64,000 nucleotides of DNA, from positions 180,080,739 to 180,144,738 of the forward strand of contig JAHLJT010009419.1 of the NCBI GenBank assembly GCA_031308135.1, given 5' to 3'. This document shows positions 60,076 to 64,000 of this stretch, in pieces; position 1 is the first letter of the stretch; every line of letters starts with the position of its first letter. The stretch is from Acheta domesticus (Eukaryota > Arthropoda > Insecta > Orthoptera > Gryllidae). The notes beneath the pieces are model-generated. The model had not been told where the DNA came from and searched no databases. It saw only the letters and a program-made list of their open reading frames with translations. Made by a program: the position numbers and the translations under genes.

Positions 60076-60076
<1 letters not shown>
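59257..60076 (-). pseudogene. RLE-type LINE 3' fragment (family 2, copy 1)
   Basis: An ORF of 237 residues (60074-59361) is open to its stop. It has a CX2CX8HX4C zinc knuckle (CRICQEQVETIDHIVSAC, residues about 52-69), then ANKPDIVIRDLAKKSCLLVD (the PD..D endonuclease core), VPIVIGALGFVP, and a terminal GTAHILRKVL. This is the knuckle-plus-RLE tail of an R2/R4/Dong-type LINE. It lies exactly between (ATT)n at 59187-59256 and (ATT)n at 60077-60110. Confidence 0.88.

Positions 60077-60110
<34 letters not shown>
60077..60110. repeat. (ATT)n run between RLE LINE copies 1 and 2
   Basis: Eleven ATT triplets; the 5' boundary of copy 1 and the 3' boundary of copy 2. Confidence 0.95.
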
Positions 60111-60111
<1 letters not shown>

Positions 60112-60663
60112 CATTACATCACGACTAAAGATGTTATGAGTCGGCTGAATATAAAATTTACTCCAGGTTGCAACCAGCTACCTAAGGAGAAGATCCGGTG
60201 ACTATCAGTGCCTCTACAATACTTTACGCAAAATGTGGGCTGTTCCAAATAAAGCGATTTCTTGCACTTCCCAGTCTTTTCAATTACCTGCGAGTTTAGA
60301 CAAGTTCTTACACAAATTTTGCGGAACAAATCCCAGAGCTCCGATAACTATCGGGGCGACCTGTGCTTTTACGCCCCACATTCGGCTGATCTCGATTTTC
60401 AAACTCTTGTATTTAAGACGTTTCTCTGCCTCCTTGGTAACGACGTTTTCATCGCAAGGTACAGCAACATCGATAAGTAAACATGATTTTTTCGCCAAAT
60501 CCCGGATAACTCTATCCGGTTTGTTTGCCGCTATCGTGCGATCAGTTTGAATTTGTTGGTCGCACAATATCGTACACAATCCAACAGACGTCACCGGTTT
60601 TGGTGAGTGTTCGTACCATTTGGGGCATGTGTTCGGAACTTCGAGGGCGGTACAGATCTGCCA

Positions 60664-60664
<1 letters not shown>
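60111..60664 (-). pseudogene. RLE-type LINE 3' fragment (family 2, copy 2)
   Basis: Near-identical to the 3' part of copy 1 (59257 to about 59812), with scattered substitutions. One change (TCA to TGA) stops the ORF after KLAGN, so the last segment is cut. The 5' boundary is abrupt at a new (ATT)n run (60665-60720), and the 3' boundary is the (ATT)n shared with copy 1. Confidence 0.88.
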
Positions 60665-60720
<56 letters not shown>

Positions 60721-60785
60721 TCATTGTGTCCTTCTTCTTCTTCTTATTATTATTATTACTATTATTATAATAATAATAATTATTG
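60665..60785. repeat. (ATT)n run at the 5' end of RLE LINE copy 2
   Basis: About 19 ATT triplets to 60720, then tcattgtgtcc, (TTC)n, and a mixed ATT/AAT palindromic end. Confidence 0.95.
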
Positions 60786-61439
60786 ATGTGGTTAGTCAAT
60801 TCCTCCACGTGTGGTACGAAACTAGAAAATTCCTACAATAATACCCAAATTATTATCAGAATGAGACTTATAAAGAACACTAGCATGATGTAATATACTT
60901 CCGGTTTTTGCGAGTAGCTTTTTTGGAAGAATAGTACATTCTTTCGTTACAAATATTTTAAAAATTAAGGTAGGTAGAAATTGGTCCACAGTGAATGATT
61001 TCATTCAGTCTTCCGTGATGCGGAAGGCATTAGCGGTCCTCGCCTTAAATAGTTGACCCCTGTTTGGTCCACAAGAACACCCAAAACGTTTTCATTTCAT
61101 CGGCGCATTCTAGACCGTCAACTCTTTGGGTTCCAGATAGTGATTTCCATGTTGCGGTGAATCTCTTTAAAAACGACAAGAGAAAAATTATCTACTCCAA
61201 AGAAAAAGCTGACTATGACTTACTGTAGGGTCACTTCGAGGGGGAACACTCCTCAAGCTTAATAATAATAACACCAACAGTTTAAACCATGAAATAGGTA
61301 TAAATATGAGTTACTCTTTACCGTTTCGTTGGACGTTGATAAATTATTACAATTCTAGGCGTAATATTAACTTTTTCTGCAATTATTCTATTTTTTCCTT
61401 CTTGAATGAATGCAACATGAATTATTCAATAGAGAATAA

Positions 61440-62345
61440 TAATATATTTGCAATGTAGTGCCGGGTTTGTTAAAATCAGATCCTCCAGCAATTTCATTTT
61501 TGCTTGTAGTCATATTGTTTTGAATTTCTCAATCAGGACTCAACTACAAATTGAAAAGACAGATTTTTTCTTCAAATATAATTTGTTCTTCATGGTGAGT
61601 TCTTTCATTATACCATATACATTTTTTTGATAATTTTAGTAATTTTCGCGCAATATTGCGCGCAACATATGCAATTTTAAAAATAACAAAAACAAGATTT
61701 TCTCAAAAACGGCCCTAAATTTATTCTTTAAACTTTTGTTAGGAATCGCGATAAATGTACTCTACGAGATGACATTAACTTTATATTGCTCTATTTTGTT
61801 TTCGTAAAAATTACAAAAATGAATTTTTTGACTTCTCACACGTCGTTAATATTTCCATTAGCCGCGATCCGTTCACATACATTCATGAGTACGGTATATG
61901 TGCTTTAAATAATGCCATGTAAAGTTTTTGGAAAACTCAATACTTATCTGCGGAAGTTAACTCAAAATTCCGCTTTTTCAGAAACATTCAAACGCCATTT
62001 TCTCACAAATGGCTCCAAATTTGTTCTTCAAACTTTACACTGTTAAAGCTAATTACACTGTTTAAGATTATGTAACATTAATTTTGCTGTATTCTCTTGT
62101 TTTTTTAAATTACACAAATGTAATTTTTTTGAAAGATCCCTCACACCATTAATATGTACATTTCCAGTAATTTGTAAACATTATTGTATTTGTGAATCCA
62201 GCAATTTGTAAACACTACTGTATTTGTGAGTTAATGTGCTTCAAATGACTTCTACTGAAGTTTTCGAACACTCAAATATTTTCTGTGAAAAAGAGCTTCA
62301 AATTTTGAATTTACAGTCGTGCTTACACGCCACATTCTTAAGAAA
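61440..62345 (-). repeat. Interspersed repeat F, copy 2
   Basis: Reverse-complement relative of 14.9-15.4 kb (gcgcaatattgcgcgcaaca, agattttctcaaaaacggcc). The ctcaaa(a/t)ggctccaaatttg words recur inside (61.7 and 62.0 kb), so the unit itself is internally repeated. A small duplication of ccagyaatttgtaaacay lies at 62.16-62.24 kb. Confidence 0.6.
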
Positions 62346-63478
62346 ACCCTCCAAATGTATCCATTTAAGACGAGGTTTTACTGTTCTTTAATATTATTAA
62401 AATAATATTTCCGTTCTACTATTAGCAATACGAAATATTAAGAAAATGTCAAAAATATGTAATTTGGGCGGCGATAGATGGCAGCTGGCAAGAGTATGCC
62501 AAATAGGTAGCGCAGACCAAAAGAAATAGAAAACTAATACAGGAAAGTCTGTGCTATTCTGTAGCACCACTAGTTTATGATGTATGCGGTTGTAAACAGG
62601 TTCACTTTTGTATAATAGATGATAGAGAAAAAATATATCTCTTTTTCTTCATTAGTCTGCTTTGTTTACCAAGTAATCGAGCTATAAATGCAAATTAGAT
62701 GTTCTTCATGTGAAATAGACGCATGTAGTATGGCATTAGTATCTACATGTTAATCTGCTTGTTTGTTCCTGTGCTGTTTTCCTTACGCATTTTTAAAGCG
62801 GAATGACTAATGTTTAAAATATTACTAATTCACAAGAAGCATTTTTAGAAAAATATTGATTTTAATTTTGCGACTATATCAAAATTGCCAATTTTTATAA
62901 AATATGAGTATTTTGAAATAGGGTTTCGATGGGCGTAGGTAAGGTGAAAAAAGATATAAGTTGCTCAGGTGTTTCGAGTTACTAAAATAATTGGAATGAA
63001 AAGTAATCAAAGATAAAAATAGTTTTTCGGATTTATATACAGACTATAAAAGGATGATGGCTAATTACAATATAAATATATGTACGAGTACCATATTTTA
63101 GTTCAAACGGCAATAAGAAATGTAACAAGTCTTCCATTTACAAGGTCATGCATTCTTGAAATATAACAGAGATTTTGGGGTGATAGGAAAATAATTAAAA
63201 TAACTGAATATGTAAATAATAATATGAATATGTAACTAAATATGTAAAAATAACTGAAATAACTGGAATTTCCTTCACAACGGTGTGGGTTAAAGAAAGA
63301 TCTACTGGCACGACCGTCCAAGGTAGGGAAGATAGATGAATTGTTTCAAATATCTAAGAAAGCTCTCGGAGATATTATTGAAAGAAAATAAATCAAATGA
63401 TGAACTTCAATTTCTAAGTTCGCTGAAATTCAAGGAATAATAAGAAACAATTAGAATATCTGTTATTTAAATATCCGT
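62346..63478. other. No recognised feature
   Basis: AT-rich DNA without coding or repeat signal that I can support. Confidence 0.6.
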
Positions 63479-63530
63479 ATTCAGATGACGAGATTTGACT
63501 ATAAATAACATTTTTATTAATTTATAAATA

Positions 63531-63568
<38 letters not shown>

Positions 63569-63599
63569 TCAGATGACGAGATTTGACTATAAATAACAT
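63479..63599. repeat. 33-bp direct repeat flanking an (AAT)n insert
   Basis: attcagatgacgagatttgactataaataacat is at 63479-63511 and again at 63567-63599. Between them lie ttttattaatttataaataacatt and (AAT)n (63534-63568). Confidence 0.95.
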
Positions 63600-64000
63600 G
63601 TTTTTAGAAACAGCCAGAACAAAAGTGTTGCAAATTGGAATATTATTGTCAACCTAAACATATTGGAGGTGTCGTATCCATTGGATAAAATGTTACTATA
63701 AATAATTATGTAGCATAACAATTCGTAGTTGTATTTTCTTGAGTATTTATTCGGATACTCAATTCGGATCTCTGCAGATCTGTGATCACTGCATATTTTA
63801 TTATGGTTTGTTGAAAATTTCACCCTGTTTTAGTGACTTAAACGTCATAATTGCATTGGTGTTGCAAGCTTGGATGTTTTCAGTATTGTTCTCCCGAGTG
63901 TTGTGCAGAATCCATAACAGCTTTTTTCTTTGCAATTTCTTTTAATATGCTCAACTGGCTGATAGTAATTTCTGCGTTTGAGCATGGCGGGTCTTTCATC

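Overview
The window is 64 kb of AT-rich nuclear DNA from an animal, almost certainly an insect. It shows long introns, abundant tRNA-derived SINEs, decayed non-LTR retrotransposons, small inverted-repeat DNA transposons and many (TAA)n microsatellites. The SINE and LINE types look to me like those of a hemimetabolous insect such as a cockroach or termite, but this is recollection and the species cannot be fixed from sequence alone. I see no bacterial operons, CRISPR arrays, rRNA or convincing functional tRNA genes.

One host gene can be assembled: a fatty acid elongase of the ELOVL family on the minus strand. It has six coding exons between 52735 (ATG) and 26287 (stop), and all ten internal splice sites are GT/AG. 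The encoded enzyme would be about 285 residues, with the family motifs KxxExxDT, HxxHH, NxxHxxMYxYY and a C-terminal KxKxx ER-retrieval signal. Exon 5 carries one apparent missing A in an A-run, which shifts the frame; this is either an assembly indel or a real lesion. Introns of 7.5, 3.0, 2.5, 3.4 and 9.1 kb hold most of the repeats in the middle of the window.

Outside and between these exons the DNA is mobile-element debris. From 1 to 26 kb there are a hAT-type MITE (1175-1754), a SINE (about 2963-3507), a 12-bp CCG-rich satellite (4.3-4.65 kb), a broken APE-type LINE (6.3-8.45 kb), several hairpin foldbacks (9.9-10.7 kb), a broken RTE-like LINE (11.9-13.1 kb), a 288-bp perfect repeat pair (18.2 and 20.2 kb) and a 631-bp inverted-repeat transposon (23.3-23.9 kb). 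The 26-53 kb part is the elongase with its introns, including a nine-copy 47-bp array in intron 2. From 53 to 61 kb there are three 3' fragments of restriction-like-endonuclease (RLE) LINEs, each sitting between (TAA)n runs, plus SINEs and a 58-bp-armed hairpin. The last 3 kb is AT-rich and largely featureless.

Two observations stand out. A family of non-autonomous DNA elements with termini CACGGTGTAAG and 8-bp target-site duplications is present in three size variants (197, 409 and 631 bp). RLE-type LINE fragments appear specifically inside TAA/ATT microsatellites, and one of them lies just upstream of the elongase 5'UTR splice acceptor.
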